Notes: a model not told the origin generated them from the letters alone. DNA of 64,000 nucleotides from Margaritifera margaritifera (GCA_029931535.1 JAQPZY010001670.1:620001-684000), one strand, 5' to 3'. Positions 1-10,539 are shown, counted from the first letter of the stretch. A program made the numbers and translations.

Positions 1-292
1 CGTTTTTCATGTTGATCACTGCTCGCCGCGGAATACACACTGGCTTTGGAATATAACACTGGAAAGGCTTGCACGGGGAAACCTTAACATGAACTTCCAC
101 GCATCTGGAAAGAGACCATCCTGAACCCACTCGGATGTAATAATCAATCTTTTCGTGGATTATTTCAACACCTTCGATTTCATTATTGATGGCCTCTGCG
201 TCTTTCCAGTTCAAAATCACACGGGTACCACTGTGAAAGTACCCGTGTGAGATTTTGGTTCCTTTGGGACCTTGCATGGAGGAAATCGGCAT
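1..292 (-). CDS. Partial ORF, N-terminal region of a Polinton/adintovirus-type DNA polymerase B (running off the window)
   Basis: Minus-strand frame open from an ATG at 290-292 to the window edge (at least 97 codons), and also open for tens of codons upstream of that ATG. It contains a GSGW motif, followed by a run of alternating hydrophobic and charged residues and then an INMKN motif near the edge. This GSGW ... P-x-x ... INxKN order is what I know from the N-terminal part of protein-primed family-B DNA polymerases of Polinton/Maverick elements and adintoviruses and their many invertebrate genomic copies. The exonuclease and polymerase catalytic motifs would lie left of position 1 and cannot be checked. 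A second minus-strand frame (183-536) overlaps; it carries a C-x-x-C pair, and I cannot exclude that part of it is coding, with a frame shift between them. Family assignment is from motif memory only. Confidence 0.5.
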   Translation of the reverse strand, partial: MPISSMQGPKGTKISHGYFHSGTRVILNWKDAEAINNEIEGVEIIHEKIDYYIRVGSGWSLSRCVEVHVKVSPCKPFQCYIPKPVCIPRRAVINMKN

Positions 293-791
293 CAAAATGT
301 CCACAACGAGAACAATATTCACCTTGAACCTGGATGTGAGTGGTGTTGCGCGCGCGTAGTAGCTGCGGTACAACGGCAGTTTTCTTCGTCGGCGACCGCA
401 CGTGCGATTTCAGCCTGAAAGGAAATTTGATATGTAACTGCGCTGCTGTTGCACAAAGCTGCCTCACAGTTGGATGTGGTTCATCCGGGGAAGTCCTAAT
501 ATTACAAGTAAATCTGTCTTTGCTCACGGTAGGCATACTCTTATAATAAAAGCATTATCTAATTGTTTATTTTCTCAATACATTTTTTAAATATTATTTT
601 TACTTTACCAGGATTGGAAACTGCAATCACTTCAATCCTGGATATTATTTGATCGACTTCTGTGTCTTTTTCAATGGTGTTGATGTCGACAGCATCGTTG
701 ATCCTTTTTTGGCATCGACAGCGTTTTCCACATTCATGTTGGCAAGTTTTTGCCGGTGCACGCGATTATACTCGCGTGCAGATCCGCATGG

Positions 792-986
792 TCAGCATAA
801 CTGATTACGCGACTTGATTCCAATGCTGCATTTGAGGCATGGTCGAGCGCCTGTGCCAACACGTAATGCGAGCGAGTGTGATTTACAGTATTTGTAATGA
901 CATGTTCTGCCACAAACTTTATATTTTCCAAGACAAACACCTTTGCATTTGTTAGATCCCTGTGCCATTGAACTTTCTATATACAC
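792..986 (-). CDS. Small Cys/His-rich ORF, possible zinc module of the same viral-like element
   Basis: 64-codon minus-strand ORF. Residues 14-34 give the spacing C-x3-C-x6-C-x3-C-x4-C-x2-H, followed by a separate C-x-x-C. Such C...C...C..H knuckles occur near the start of proteins from large DNA viruses and Polinton-like elements, which fits the polymerase-like frame 500 bp further along the same strand. An overlapping minus-strand frame (734-940) is open but has no such pattern, so I treat it as a shadow. No start context or promoter can be judged. Function is unknown; nucleic-acid binding is inference only. Confidence 0.35.
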   Translation of the reverse strand: MYIESSMAQGSNKCKGVCLGKYKVCGRTCHYKYCKSHSLALRVGTGARPCLKCSIGIKSRNQLC

Positions 987-1147
987 GAGGATTCTTTAAT
1001 ATAAAATACTGTTCATCTATCCTCGCTTCATGGTGTGTGTAAAGCAAAACGACCATTTATCAGATTATGCTGCACTGGATGGTATCTAATGACACGACCG
1101 TCATCCGCAATAAAAACACCTGGATGCATGATTGTAATGTTAAAAGA

Positions 1148-1447
1148 CTAGGTAGCTTCTCGCAAGCAAGCTATTTTACCATGCAGCAGCCTCCGCAGCT
1201 TGGTATCAAAAAACTCTTCCTGTGCGAATAACATTTTCTTCAAATGGGTATTTGGCGAAATTACTGCGCACTTTGTGCACTTGCCGTTGTGATAATGCAT
1301 CACACCAACTTGAAACTGACCATCTATCGTAGATTCACATCCAAGAATTTCATATGTGTTGGTGAACTTGAAATTCCCTGCGATTACCATGCCATCCCGA
1401 GTATTGAGTCTATGGGTTTTGTGTCTCTGCACTGAAATAATTTTCAC
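1148..1447 (-). CDS. Unrecognised 99-aa ORF in the viral-like block
   Basis: Minus-strand ORF with ordinary amino-acid composition (balanced charge, one C-x-x-C at residues 57-60), unlike the low-complexity ORFs elsewhere in the window. Just upstream on the same strand (about 1428-1510) another frame also reads as normal protein, so a longer gene may have been broken by a frame change. Between this ORF and the zinc-module ORF a 33-codon minus-strand frame (about 1025-1126) is open. I do not recognise a family. Its interest lies in being collinear with the polymerase-like ORF. Confidence 0.3.
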   Translation of the reverse strand: MKIISVQRHKTHRLNTRDGMVIAGNFKFTNTYEILGCESTIDGQFQVGVMHYHNGKCTKCAVISPNTHLKKMLFAQEEFFDTKLRRLLHGKIACLREAT

Positions 1448-1551
1448 CTAAATCCCACGATTTCTCAGGGTTGCATATAATTTCCTCATATTCCTTATTA
1501 CCGAAAATGATTTCATTGTTGTGCATATGTATGAGTACCATTAGTGTTTCT

Positions 1552-1773
1552 CTAATTGCAGTGGTCTTTGCTATCTTCATCGGTCATTTTGATGTTGCCG
1601 CTGTCATCAATGGCTATTTCATTATCCTCGTTGGTCATTTCACTGTCGCTGGTCATTTCACTGGAGACGTCGTTGTTGCTGGTAATTTCGGTGTCTTCAT
1701 TCGTCATTTCAATGTTGTTGGGTGGTTCAGTCAATGTCAATGATTTAAAATTTTCTTGCACAATATCATACAT
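1552..1773 (-). CDS. Acidic, Ser/Thr/Asn-rich low-complexity ORF
   Basis: 73 codons on the minus strand dominated by Glu, Asp, Thr, Ser, Met and Asn with a repeated E-M-T core. The DNA is a short degenerate repeat of the type ttcattggtcattt. It could be an acidic linker of the element's upstream gene or simply an open frame over a simple repeat. No domain recognised. Confidence 0.25.
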   Translation of the reverse strand: MYDIVQENFKSLTLTEPPNNIEMTNEDTEITSNNDVSSEMTSDSEMTNEDNEIAIDDSGNIKMTDEDSKDHCN

Positions 1774-1899
1774 GATTTGTGACGTTTCTTGTTATATCTC
1801 TCTCCGTGTTTTCACTGTGCGCACTCTAACGCAATTCCTAATCTGGTTAATTTTTCACTGTGTTCCGGATACGTATTTGAAAGATCATAATCAACTTTT

Positions 1900-2936
1900 G
1901 AGCCTCTTTGATAAACCAATATGATGCATTCAGGCTAAACAGCGATTTGACCTTTTCTGTTACTGCACAAGCACACCACTACACAGGCAATTTAATTCAC
2001 GCATCAGCCACAGATAGAAATTCTCTCACAATACTCTATGCGTCAAATGGCAGTGCTTTCGACATTGTATATATACTCGCTGTGATTATTTAATATAATA
2101 TTCTCACACAAAAGGAACCAGTCTCCACTTGGATTGGTATAGCCTGGGTACGGTCATCAGTATGTTTGTTTTGCCAATATTTTTTTTTTAATTTTTTTTT
2201 TATTTTGTTCCCCAGCTGATAATCCATCAAAAATAGATTATCATTAATCAATGGCACCCTATTGAGATTGTGGCAATATTGACGCCTAGGGCCATGCAGT
2301 GTTTTCCATGATGATTAATCCTATTAATAGCCAGTTTACACATGATGTTGACCTTATGTAAAACAAGGTAAGGATGCAGTTTATTTCGGGACAACTTGAT
2401 CAGAGTTACTGAACATGAAATTAGCCCACTGAATCCAAAGGGTAAAGCAGAGGGCGCTGCTCTCAGTTTTCGCAGGTCCACAGGCCATCATTCTCAAGAA
2501 CTAAAACAGATTGTAACACAGGCTAGGATTGGTATTTCATTGAGAAAAGACACACTGCTATCACGTCTGATATAGAAGCAAGCACAATGCCATTCTAAAA
2601 TAAACGATACAGATGGAACTTATCAACAGTAGTGAGGCTCTCGTGGCCTTTAAAGCAGTCTCAAGTGCATGCAAAGTGGTCTCGTGCCTCGCACGGGTTA
2701 CTGTAAGCCAAGAACACACAAGTGTGTTTGTGTTTGCACGCATTTTCTGAGTTTTTCCAGATTTGGTTTCGAAACCGTGCTGGTTTAGATTATTGGAAAC
2801 CCGTTGCGAGTTTGTGTGTGCTGGGTATGTATTCTTAGAAGGCTCAAACACGGATCATTAATCAAAATCTCAAATCTCCATAATCTCACTACTCCCATAT
2901 ATCACATTACACTTCAGCATAACACTGAAAGACCAT
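1900..2936. other. No gene seen
   Basis: AT-rich sequence with a poly(T) tract near 2180-2205. Short ORFs here on both strands have no recognisable features. Nothing else supported. Confidence 0.5.
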
Positions 2937-3375
2937 TGTATAATGTCCCCCAGTATAAGGCAAGCTCCCATGTATCATGGTACTCTTATGGCTCCTCAGA
3001 ACAGTGTTATACTGAGGGACCACTGTATAATGTCCCCCAGTATATGACAACATCCCATATATCATGGCACTTTTATGGCTACTTAGAACAACATAACACC
3101 GAGGGACCAATGTTTAATGTCTTCCAGTATAGGGCATGCTCCCATATATCACGGAACACTCTGATGGCTCCTCAGAACAGTCTATACTGGGACCACTGTA
3201 ATTGGTCTCCCAGTATAAGGCAACTGCCCATATATCATGGAACATTTTTATGGCTCCTTTAAACAACATAACACTGAGTGACCACTGTATAATGTCCCCC
3301 AGTATAAGGCGACCTCCCATATATCACAGTACATTTTTTTGGCTCCTCAGTACAGTGTTACACTGAGGGACCACT
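2937..3375. repeat. Tandem array, about 87 bp unit, five copies
   Basis: Repeats of a unit running from gtataatgtcccccagtata through ctcccatatatcatgg and ggctcctcagaacagtgtta to actgagggaccact. Copies differ by substitutions and small indels. The joint between units (tatactgagggacc ... gtcccccagtata) is an imperfect 37 bp palindrome. Vocabulary such as 'actgtataatg' and 'cagtataagg' recalls the TIR MITEs at 14.7 and 25.3 kb, so this may be a relative expanded internally. Open frames across it are artefacts. Confidence 0.75.
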
Positions 3376-4138
3376 GGTACATATGGAAAGTCTCTGACTA
3401 ATTATTGACATGAAGATACAGAACTAGAGAAGCTATATCATCATAGAAGGTGTAATTTTTCTTCCAGTAAGAGTGATCAAGATTGGACCTAAATACAAAC
3501 AATAAAGAAATTAAGGTGTGAAAACAGTGAAAAGTAGGTCACATGGAGAAATCTTTCAAGCTGTATTGTAATATGAGTTGCGTGACATGCATCTGCATGA
3601 AAGTCTGGTTTTGAAAGTGATGAAGATGTAAAATGAACACATAAAACACTGAAGTAAAAAATATGGTCATAGTGACTTGTATTTAGCATGCAAAGTAGCT
3701 ACTGTTCAGGATGTTCAGTTTGACAGTATCATTAGTTTTGTGACTATTATGTGACCATTATGCTGACCTATACACAATAACTAAACCACTTTTGTATGAA
3801 AAGCATGCATGGACTGAATTATCTCAATGGAAACAAGTCTGAATGTGACTTGAAGAATATTTTGGTACTTTTTGTGTCAAACTACAAAAATGAAAATCAA
3901 AAGATAGCCTAGAAAAAAACATAGTATATTTATTTATTTTAAGAATTACAGTTTTATAAACAGAAATTACAGTGTGTATTACAAGACTTCATTGTCATAA
4001 ATGGGTTTGATATTCTCAAGTATAAAGCAGACAAAAAATACTGAAAAATTATAGACAGGACTGTAAACCTTCATAATGTTTACAAATATACATAATATGA
4101 AAGAATTATAGCTTTGTGCAGCTGATGCACATTTCATT
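3376..4138. other. No gene seen; possible poly(A) signal for gene B
   Basis: AT-rich unique-looking sequence. On the minus strand an AATAAA occurs at 3929-3934, about 760 bp past the gene B stop codon. It could be its polyadenylation signal, but such hexamers are frequent in this AT-rich DNA. Confidence 0.35.
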
Positions 4139-4435
4139 CATAGTACTACATATTGTATAAGTGTTGAAACATACTTTCAATACACACAACCCGCTAACAT
4201 AGTATTACATATTGTATAGTGTTGATACATACTTTCAATACTCACAACTTGCTTAGAGAGTACTACATATTATATGGTATTGAAACATACTTTCATTACA
4301 CACAACCAGCTTACACAGTATTACATATTGTATAGTGTTGATACATACTTTTAATACTCACAACTTGGTTAGAGAGTACTACATACTATATGGTATTGAA
4401 ATGTACTTTCAATACACACAACCAGCTTACAAATT
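4139..4435. repeat. Tandem array, about 58 bp units alternating in two types
   Basis: Five units of the form agtactacatattgtat ... tactttcaatacacacaac. Odd units end in acacacaacc-agctta and even units in actcacaactt-ggtta, so the higher-order unit is a dimer of about 117 bp. This indicates expansion of an already diverged pair. Confidence 0.75.
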
Positions 4436-4693
4436 GTACCAGATGGGGATCATACATCAATCTCACTGTCTCATGTCACAGGTATTGGAATTATTCAGAA
4501 TTGTTGGCAGTGGCTTTATGTGATGTCCAGCTGCAACAGTTGGTCTAAGTGTCTGAAGAAAAATCAGAGCCGCTCAGACATGAAAACTAGAAAATATAAA
4601 TAGCTACTACTTCAGTCTCTTTGGTGCACTACATCATTTTCATGCAATATTTCTTATAGTACAATTACGGGCAAAAACTTAAATTGCTTCAAA

Positions 4694-5092
4694 TCAGTTG
4701 CCACCATCTTGAAAAAATCCTTGATCTGAGGTAAGGTTTGCCTCTAATTTTGCTGCAAGTAATGTTTTGTTAAAACGATGTAGCACACCAAAAGACACTA
4801 AACTAGTAGCTACATACCATAGCTGTTTTTCTTGAAAGGCTCTGATTATTTCCAACACTTGACCAACTTTTATAACTGGCTGAGAGGGGTTGAGATTTAA
4901 TGCTAATTCAGAAAAGCCAGAAGTAATCCAAATTATTAAAATGCCCATGGCATCAGACAATGAGAATGATACATTGTTGGCTCTGTTCAAAGTATGCTTC
5001 AGCACAAGAAAAAAGTTATAGTATGAAGGTTCCAATGTCAAGTGCTCATAAAAACATTTAAACTTCGTAAACCATAATTGATTGTTATTCTT
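4694..5092 (-). CDS. Gene B, probable last coding exon (protein of unknown family)
   Basis: Minus-strand exon of 132 codons plus stop. An acceptor (pyrimidine/AT tract then TTTTAG) precedes 5092, the frame opens at codon phase 0 and runs to TAA/TGA at 4694. The translation has natural composition: an amphipathic, leucine-rich helical stretch, a moderately hydrophobic segment DAMGILIIWITSGFSELAL, and a polar end FFQDGGN. It does not look like a repeat translation and is not part of any array here. I do not recognise the family. It lies downstream of the two exons at 9.1 and 10.2 kb on the same strand. The phase of the exon at 9053-9255 (phase 2 out) does not fit this one, so an intervening exon is likely, or the genes are separate. 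Confidence 0.5.
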   Translation of the reverse strand, partial: KNNNQLWFTKFKCFYEHLTLEPSYYNFFLVLKHTLNRANNVSFSLSDAMGILIIWITSGFSELALNLNPSQPVIKVGQVLEIIRAFQEKQLWYVATSLVSFGVLHRFNKTLLAAKLEANLTSDQGFFQDGGN

Positions 5093-6861
5093 CTAAAATA
5101 AATAAATTTTTAATGGAAATCCTACAAATAAAATAGTTTTGTAAACTCCTTGAAAATAAATCCTAAACTGGCCTATGCATTTCCTATGTTTTAGTATCAC
5201 TCACACCAGATAATACATGTTTAACAAGCCAAAACTGGCCTGATTGTGTTCTGGGACATTTACTACTATTGTGAATCAACTTCAGCAATCAATTTGCAAA
5301 TGTCATATCTATGATACATGTATATCAGCTGTGATGCAAGGAAATGCCTGCTTGGACAGTAATGTCATAATAGAAAACTTACATAATCAGAAAGAACATT
5401 CAAATGTCATACCAAAATTCTATAATTTATTGAAAGTATTGTATTTTTGTTAATGTTTATGACATTTGCATGAAATAAATTGAAATATATTTGGAAAAGA
5501 TTTTACTTCCAAAATATATACAATCTCAAAATGTTGGTTTTATCCCCAATGGGATGTTTTCTATTGTCATGACTCAAATATATGGGTGCCATAACTTGTG
5601 GACCCAGGTTTGATTCTCAGGAGGGGATGAATTATAATTCTCTAATATGTGTGATAATATTCCTTCTCCACATAATTTCACTTCTAATATCATGAATCTT
5701 CCTGTTGGATCCATGGACAGCACTTTCTGCTGAGTTTGGTGTTTATTTGCAACTCACAACGATAACTTCTATATATACCTTGATTTCTGTTAGAGGAATC
5801 TGGAGTGACATGTATTTAGAGTTAATTCCTTGGCTACCTAGTGAGTGTATCTACTATGCACAAATGCCTATATTTGCAACCAAGTTCCATCCTTTTGGAG
5901 GGATGTGCACTTAGTTGAGAGGATATGTGTGTTGGTGCATGTAGGTCAGGTGATGTGTGAACTCGTGGACCCATGTTTGATTCTCAGTAGCATACAAATT
6001 ATAAATCTGGAACCTGCATGCTGCTAAATCATGTGCAATGGGAAGCAAACAGACATGATGGAGAGAAGAATATTTAATTTAGATCGTGTCCTTTAGGATC
6101 AGTATTTGATGTAGTTTTTTTTATATCCCTATGTACTTAATGTTACGAGTGTTAATGTCAATAAAGACCAGAAAATCACACTTGTTATAGATGATCTATG
6201 TTTGCATAATGAAAGTTAATGAAAATTGTATAGGAATAATATTACCTGAATTAACTGACAGAAAAGATTGTTGGCAAAAGTATTTAAAATGGTCTAATTG
6301 ATTTTGGGGATAAACAGCCTTGTATTTTAGGATTTAAGGATGTTTTTTGGTGGTTTTATTGTAAACAATTTTACCAGCGATGCATCAGTGAAGCCAGTAA
6401 AATGGATATTTGAGACAGGAAACCACCATTAACATCCTCAAATTCTCCACAGACTGTTATCCCCATTATAACAAATTCTGAACATTTTGTCAAAAAATAC
6501 CAAAATTCTGTGGCACCACATCATATAGAAAGTCATGACATCATGCTAGCATCAAAATTTCAGACAGTTTACCATGGATTTAAATGCCACAAATTTTGAC
6601 ATTTGACCAATCAGAAATTGTGTTACACTGGTGTATCAGAATCCAATATTTAGTAACTTAATATCAAAGGACTTGGAAACAGATAAAACAAGATGATGAA
6701 ATGGGGTGAAATACATGTTTTCAAAAATAAAATAATATCATCAAATTTAAAAGTTTGTAAAACTAAAACTTTAACAAATGTTCAGGAAAATTATGCCATG
6801 ATTCTTGGCTTCAGTTCACACTCTACTTTCCGAGACATCTGTGGGTAACTTTATAATAACA
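5093..6861. other. Intron-like, no gene seen
   Basis: AT-rich DNA with short random ORFs on the plus strand. A short minus-strand segment near 6790-6855 has an acceptor-like TTACCCACAG followed by about 14 open codons, but I see no donor after it, so I do not call it. Confidence 0.4.
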
Positions 6862-6976
6862 TTATATGAATTGTTGGTGTGTATTCTGTACATTGTTAGA
6901 TACCATTATAAACACCTTAAAATTATATGAATTGTTGGTGTGTATTCTGTACATTGTTAGACACAATTATAAACAC
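6862..6976. repeat. Direct duplication, about 56 bp x2
   Basis: The segment atgaattgttggtgtgtatt ... cattgttaga occurs twice back to back with almost no differences, indicating a recent local duplication. Confidence 0.8.
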
Positions 6977-7289
6977 AATAACATTTTCTTGCGAAGCTTT
7001 AAGAATACAGACACAATAACAACACTGGAATGTTCATTTCTTGAATGATCACTATAGAATAAAACTAATGTATCAACAAAACCACCAATTTATATAACAA
7101 CATTACAATAAAAAAAATAAACTGGAATCACTTTCAACAAATCTCAACTTTAGTACTTATGCAGTATTTTGCCCTTCCCATTCCCCTCAAAACTATCTAT
7201 GAAGAGAGTCAAATGTATTGACTATTTTTCACATTTTATTATGACTAAAATAATAAAATCCATGAATACAGTGTTTTACTTATGATAGG
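6977..7289. other. No gene seen
   Basis: AT-rich unique sequence between the duplication and the SINE; no feature supported. Confidence 0.4.
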
Positions 7290-7425
7290 AACTCTGGTGG
7301 ATTAGTGGTCATTGTGCTGGACTCGGATTCGATTAGCTGTGGGTTCACATCTTGTCCAGACCAGCCCAGGTAGACTGCTGTGTTATATCTCTGGACAAGG
7401 CACTTGGCTCCAATTACCTCTGCAC
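7290..7425 (+). mobile_element. tRNA-derived SINE fragment
   Basis: Begins with a tRNA-like head: ggattagtggtcat (A-box-like) and gggttcacatctt (B-box-like), about 40 bp apart. It is followed by the conserved middle segment ggacaaggcacttggctc-caattacctc that I know from many deuterostome and lophotrochozoan tRNA SINEs. No tail or target duplication is clear, so it is old or truncated. It differs from the SINE family at 48.1 and 61.2 kb. Confidence 0.65.
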
Positions 7426-7789
7426 TAAATATTAGTCTTTCATATGCTTATCAGTGGTTAAGCACCAATACAAACATGCACTTATGATGAATACTAAAAC
7501 TTCAAGCATTAATATTTTTGTTAAGTAAAGAAAATCAATGCCAGCATGTAATCTTAGCCCATGAACTTGACAGCAGAAGGCACAGTGTATGATGGATAGA
7601 CAGACGTCATGGTCAGGTAAGTCTTGCCTTTTGAAATGCATCAGATGTGAGGCAAATAAATCTCAAATTAGGATTTAAAACGGTACATTCTGTAAAGTTA
7701 ATAAAGTCTATGATGGATCTCAAAGAAAAAGTTTTTAAAGTTTAAGCTTTGGGGTATGTACTCAAAGTCGAGATATCATGAGAGCAGAG
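7426..7789. other. No gene seen
   Basis: AT-rich sequence; no supported feature. Confidence 0.4.
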
Positions 7790-8560
7790 CCTCTGAACAT
7801 TTTGTAACCAAGACCAGCTAAACATAAAATTCTTATTGTACAGACATTCTAATGCAGATCCACTTTCCAATTACATACAGCTCATAAAACAAGACTACTG
7901 TCAACAGCACATTATACACCTCCCCCATATTGAATAGTCCACTATGTAGATTACTGAAAGTTTTGCACAGAAACCATTTTTCTTCTTTCAGAGTGACCTT
8001 GACCTTTGACAATTTGCCCTGAAATCGATAGGGTTCTTCCTTACCATAAGTACAAGCCATCCACAAAGTCTGGTTCAGGTCTGTGATGTAGAACTAGTCT
8101 AGCTGTGCAGAAACCATTTATCTTCTTTCAGTCACAGTGACCTTGAACTTTGACCTTTTGATCAAAAGCCTTCTTTCTTACCCCAAGTGCATGCCGTGCA
8201 TGCCATCCACAAAGTATGGTTAAGGTATGTCATGTAAAATTTATGTTATACCATATTTATTCTTTCAGTCAGAGTATCCTGACCTTGGACCTTTTGACTC
8301 CAAAATCGATATAGTTCTTCCTTACACCAAGTGCAAACTATCCACCAGGTCTGGTAACTGTAGATGGTGGAGAACTCAAGTTATTATGCAGAAACCATTT
8401 TCCTTTCTTTCAGTCACAGTGACCCTGACCTTTTGATTGATAGGGTTCTTCCTTACCCCAAGTGGAAGCTGTTCACAAAGTTTGGTAACTGCAGAATATG
8501 GGCAACTAAAGTTACTGTGTGGAAACAAAATTGGTAATGGATGGATGGACACACATTACA
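7790..8560 (+). repeat. Tandem-core array, family 5 (about 140 bp units)
   Basis: About four diverged units containing gcagaaaccattttcttctt, cagtcacagtgacc-ttgacctttgacc, atagggttcttccttacccc and aagtgcaagccatccacaaa. It ends in ggatggatggacacac, a microsatellite-like tail typical of these molluscan arrays. I place it with pearl/HINE-like non-autonomous elements by architecture only. ORFs over it (7833-8066, 8227-8436) are chance. Confidence 0.6.
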
Positions 8561-9052
8561 TAATACATTCCATTTTAGGGCAGATAAATAAAAATAAGAT
8601 CTACCGCAAAAGATATATTCAAATCAAAATAAAAGATTCATATTTGTCTATCCATAAATACATGTATTTTGAAACACCAGAAAAAAGTCTTGTACTAAAT
8701 GTTTCGAACAATATAAAATCAAATATGAAGTAAAAGAAAAATGTCAGCTCTACTACATTACAATGCATACAAGTTTCCAGATCAGAATAATGTGATTTAC
8801 CTTATTTTCATGGTTATCCATTTTAATGTTTTTGTAAACAATATATATGTCGATATTTAAATATATGGTTGGGGAAAAAAATACTGTTCCACAGAGGGGT
8901 CGTTGTTTTTTAGGTCTTTAAATTTGGTTTTTTTTATAGCAACCTCAAAATCCATGAAAACAGGTACCTCACAAAAAAAGTGAAATACAACAAACTAATC
9001 CTAGCTGTGCACATTTCTTCATATACTATGAGGAAAATAGTAGCTAATTTAC
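8561..9052. other. Intron-like, no gene seen
   Basis: AT-rich sequence between the family 5 array and the middle exon of gene B. Confidence 0.4.
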
Positions 9053-9255
9053 CTAACAAGACTGAAAAAAGCATTACTTAACCCTACTGCTTGGTGTTGT
9101 GGTACTCGAGCAAACCATGGAACAGAATTGCTGTAGTTCATCATATGATGTTTCAAGTAAAGATTATTTTTAATGTTTAATAAGGAGTTGAACCAAAGTA
9201 ACTGTGGCCTACATTTTTCCCCTCTAAGTGGGATGCCACAGATCATAATCAGGAA
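9053..9255 (-). CDS. Gene B, middle coding exon
   Basis: Minus-strand exon of 67 codons plus 2 nt. Two overlapping acceptors precede it: TACACTGTCAG (exon from 9259) or ...TGAG (exon from 9255). Only the second keeps phase 0 with the exon at 9997-10245; the first would read TGA. The donor AG|GTAAAT follows 9053. The translation is non-repetitive with a plausible globular composition, including LRGEKCRPQLLWFNSLL and SVPWFARVPQHQAVG. No family recognised. The phase-2 end means the next exon must supply one base, which the exon at 4694-5092 does not. Confidence 0.5.
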
Positions 9256-9534
9256 CTCACTGACAGTGTAAAAATATTTCCATGCAAAACATTTTTCAAA
9301 CATTCAAATCCATTCCATTCAATTATATACTCTAATGTAGTGATATACTGACTGCAGGCTCATGAAATTTATGGACAGAATGATTTTTTGTTTCAAATTA
9401 AAAGCAAAATGAATAACATTGAATAGCTCCTTTACATAAAAGCATATCTGCATTTTATTTAAATTGCACAACATAAGAGTGCAGATCACTTCTCTAAACA
9501 GGTTTTCTACTACTTTACTGCACAATTATATAGA
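9256..9534. other. Intron of gene B
   Basis: AT-rich sequence between exon and minisatellite; no other feature. Confidence 0.4.
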
Positions 9535-9805
9535 GAAATGGATGTCAGTCTGACACCAACAGACTTAAGAATATAGTGAAATGGATGTCAGTCTGACACC
9601 TACAGACATAAGTATATAGTGAAATGGATGTCAGTCTGACACCTACAGACATAAGTATATAGTGAAATGGATGTCAGTCTGACACCGACAGACATAAGTA
9701 TATAGTGGAATGGATGTCAGTCTGACACCTACAGACATAAGTATATAGTGTAATGGACATCAGTCCGACACCTACAAAGAAATGGATGTCAGTCTGACAC
9801 CTATA
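9535..9805. repeat. Minisatellite, 43 bp unit, about 7 copies
   Basis: Unit: gaaatggatgtcagtctgac then acctacagacataag-tatatagt. The core gtcagtctgac is an 11 bp near-palindrome. The last copies are truncated or altered. It lies inside an intron of gene B. The minus-strand ORF across it (9674-9901) is an artefact. Confidence 0.85.
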
Positions 9806-9996
9806 GACACAAGCTGTTCCTCTCAGTACCATAACTGTTCCCTCTCTTGATAAACCAATGCAAACCAGTACAAGAAAAAAAATTACCAGAGGTCCACACA
9901 TCCACCATTATTGCACATTTTACCTGGACCCTCTGTCATAAAACTTTAATCCACATTGTGATTAATAAATGTTACTCCAGACTTTAAAAATCTTAC

Positions 9997-10245
9997 CCCA
10001 AATGCAGTGTTTTTTAATTGGTTAGAATATCTTTTATTAAGACTTGGAGTCAAGTAAAGTTTTTTAACAGAGGGACCTGATCTATGTTGTTGGCCATTAT
10101 TAGGTAACATTGACACATAAGCACATCTCAGAACTTCTGCACAACAATTCAACAATCTAGGGTCAAGAGTTTCCAAGAGTTGACACTCTCTGTAGACTCT
10201 GTGAATTTTTCTGTTGGCTTCAGTCATTTCCCAACTTCAAACCTC
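9997..10245 (-). CDS. Gene B, probable first coding exon
   Basis: Exon bounded by an acceptor (TTATTCCTTTAG) before 10245 and a strong donor GGG|GTAAGA after 9997. An ATG at 10225-10227 has a purine at -3, and there is an in-frame TGA between acceptor and ATG, so this is probably the start codon in a 5'UTR-containing exon. It encodes 77 residues ending at phase 0. They begin MTEANRKIHRVYRECQLLET and contain a Cys pair (NCCAEVLRC), then a Ser/Lys/Asn-rich part. Reading past the donor extends the frame only into intron. Protein family not recognised. The well-formed splice sites and non-repetitive composition are the evidence. Confidence 0.55.
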
Positions 10246-10539
10246 CTAAAGGAATAATAACAAATGCAAAACAAAACACTGAATTCATCTGATATGTCTC
10301 CTATACACATATTTGTAGTATGTTAACACAGTGCTTTTGGAAAGGCCTAACAAGAGCCAATGATCTTAAAAGAATTTTGTATTTTAATATGAACCCATTT
10401 TGTCTCCCTTGACAACATGTGGTGAAAAACAAAGGTATTTATCTTGCAAAATAGATTTCTCTTTTGGATGCATGTGTCACAAACGGAAACCTTAGAATGA
10501 TGTAACATTACAACATCATTACAGGAATGTACATGTGAT
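10246..10539. other. No gene seen
   Basis: Short unique AT-rich interval upstream of gene B's first coding exon. A 5' non-coding exon or promoter would lie here or further right but is not recognisable. Confidence 0.35.

Larger units (their letters stand above)
1..1900 (-). mobile_element. Candidate edge of a degraded Polinton/adintovirus-like element
   Basis: All plausible coding frames in this block (polymerase-like, zinc module, 99-aa ORF, acidic ORF) read leftward, and the block has better coding character than the AT-rich DNA to its right. That suggests a single integrated large DNA element whose body lies left of the window. I see no terminal inverted repeat around 1900-2200, where only a poly(T) tract (about 2180-2205) is evident. 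The extent is therefore a guess. Confidence 0.35.

Noticed and set aside
2804..3262. 152-codon plus-strand ORF with repeated ITEGPLYNVPQY-like words
   Set aside because: Translation of the 87 bp tandem repeat.
6790..6855. Possible small missing exon of gene B on the minus strand after TTACCCACAG
   Set aside because: Opens for only about 14 codons and has no donor.
7290..7425. Functional tRNA gene
   Set aside because: A and B box-like words are present but no cloverleaf can be formed; the conserved SINE middle segment follows.
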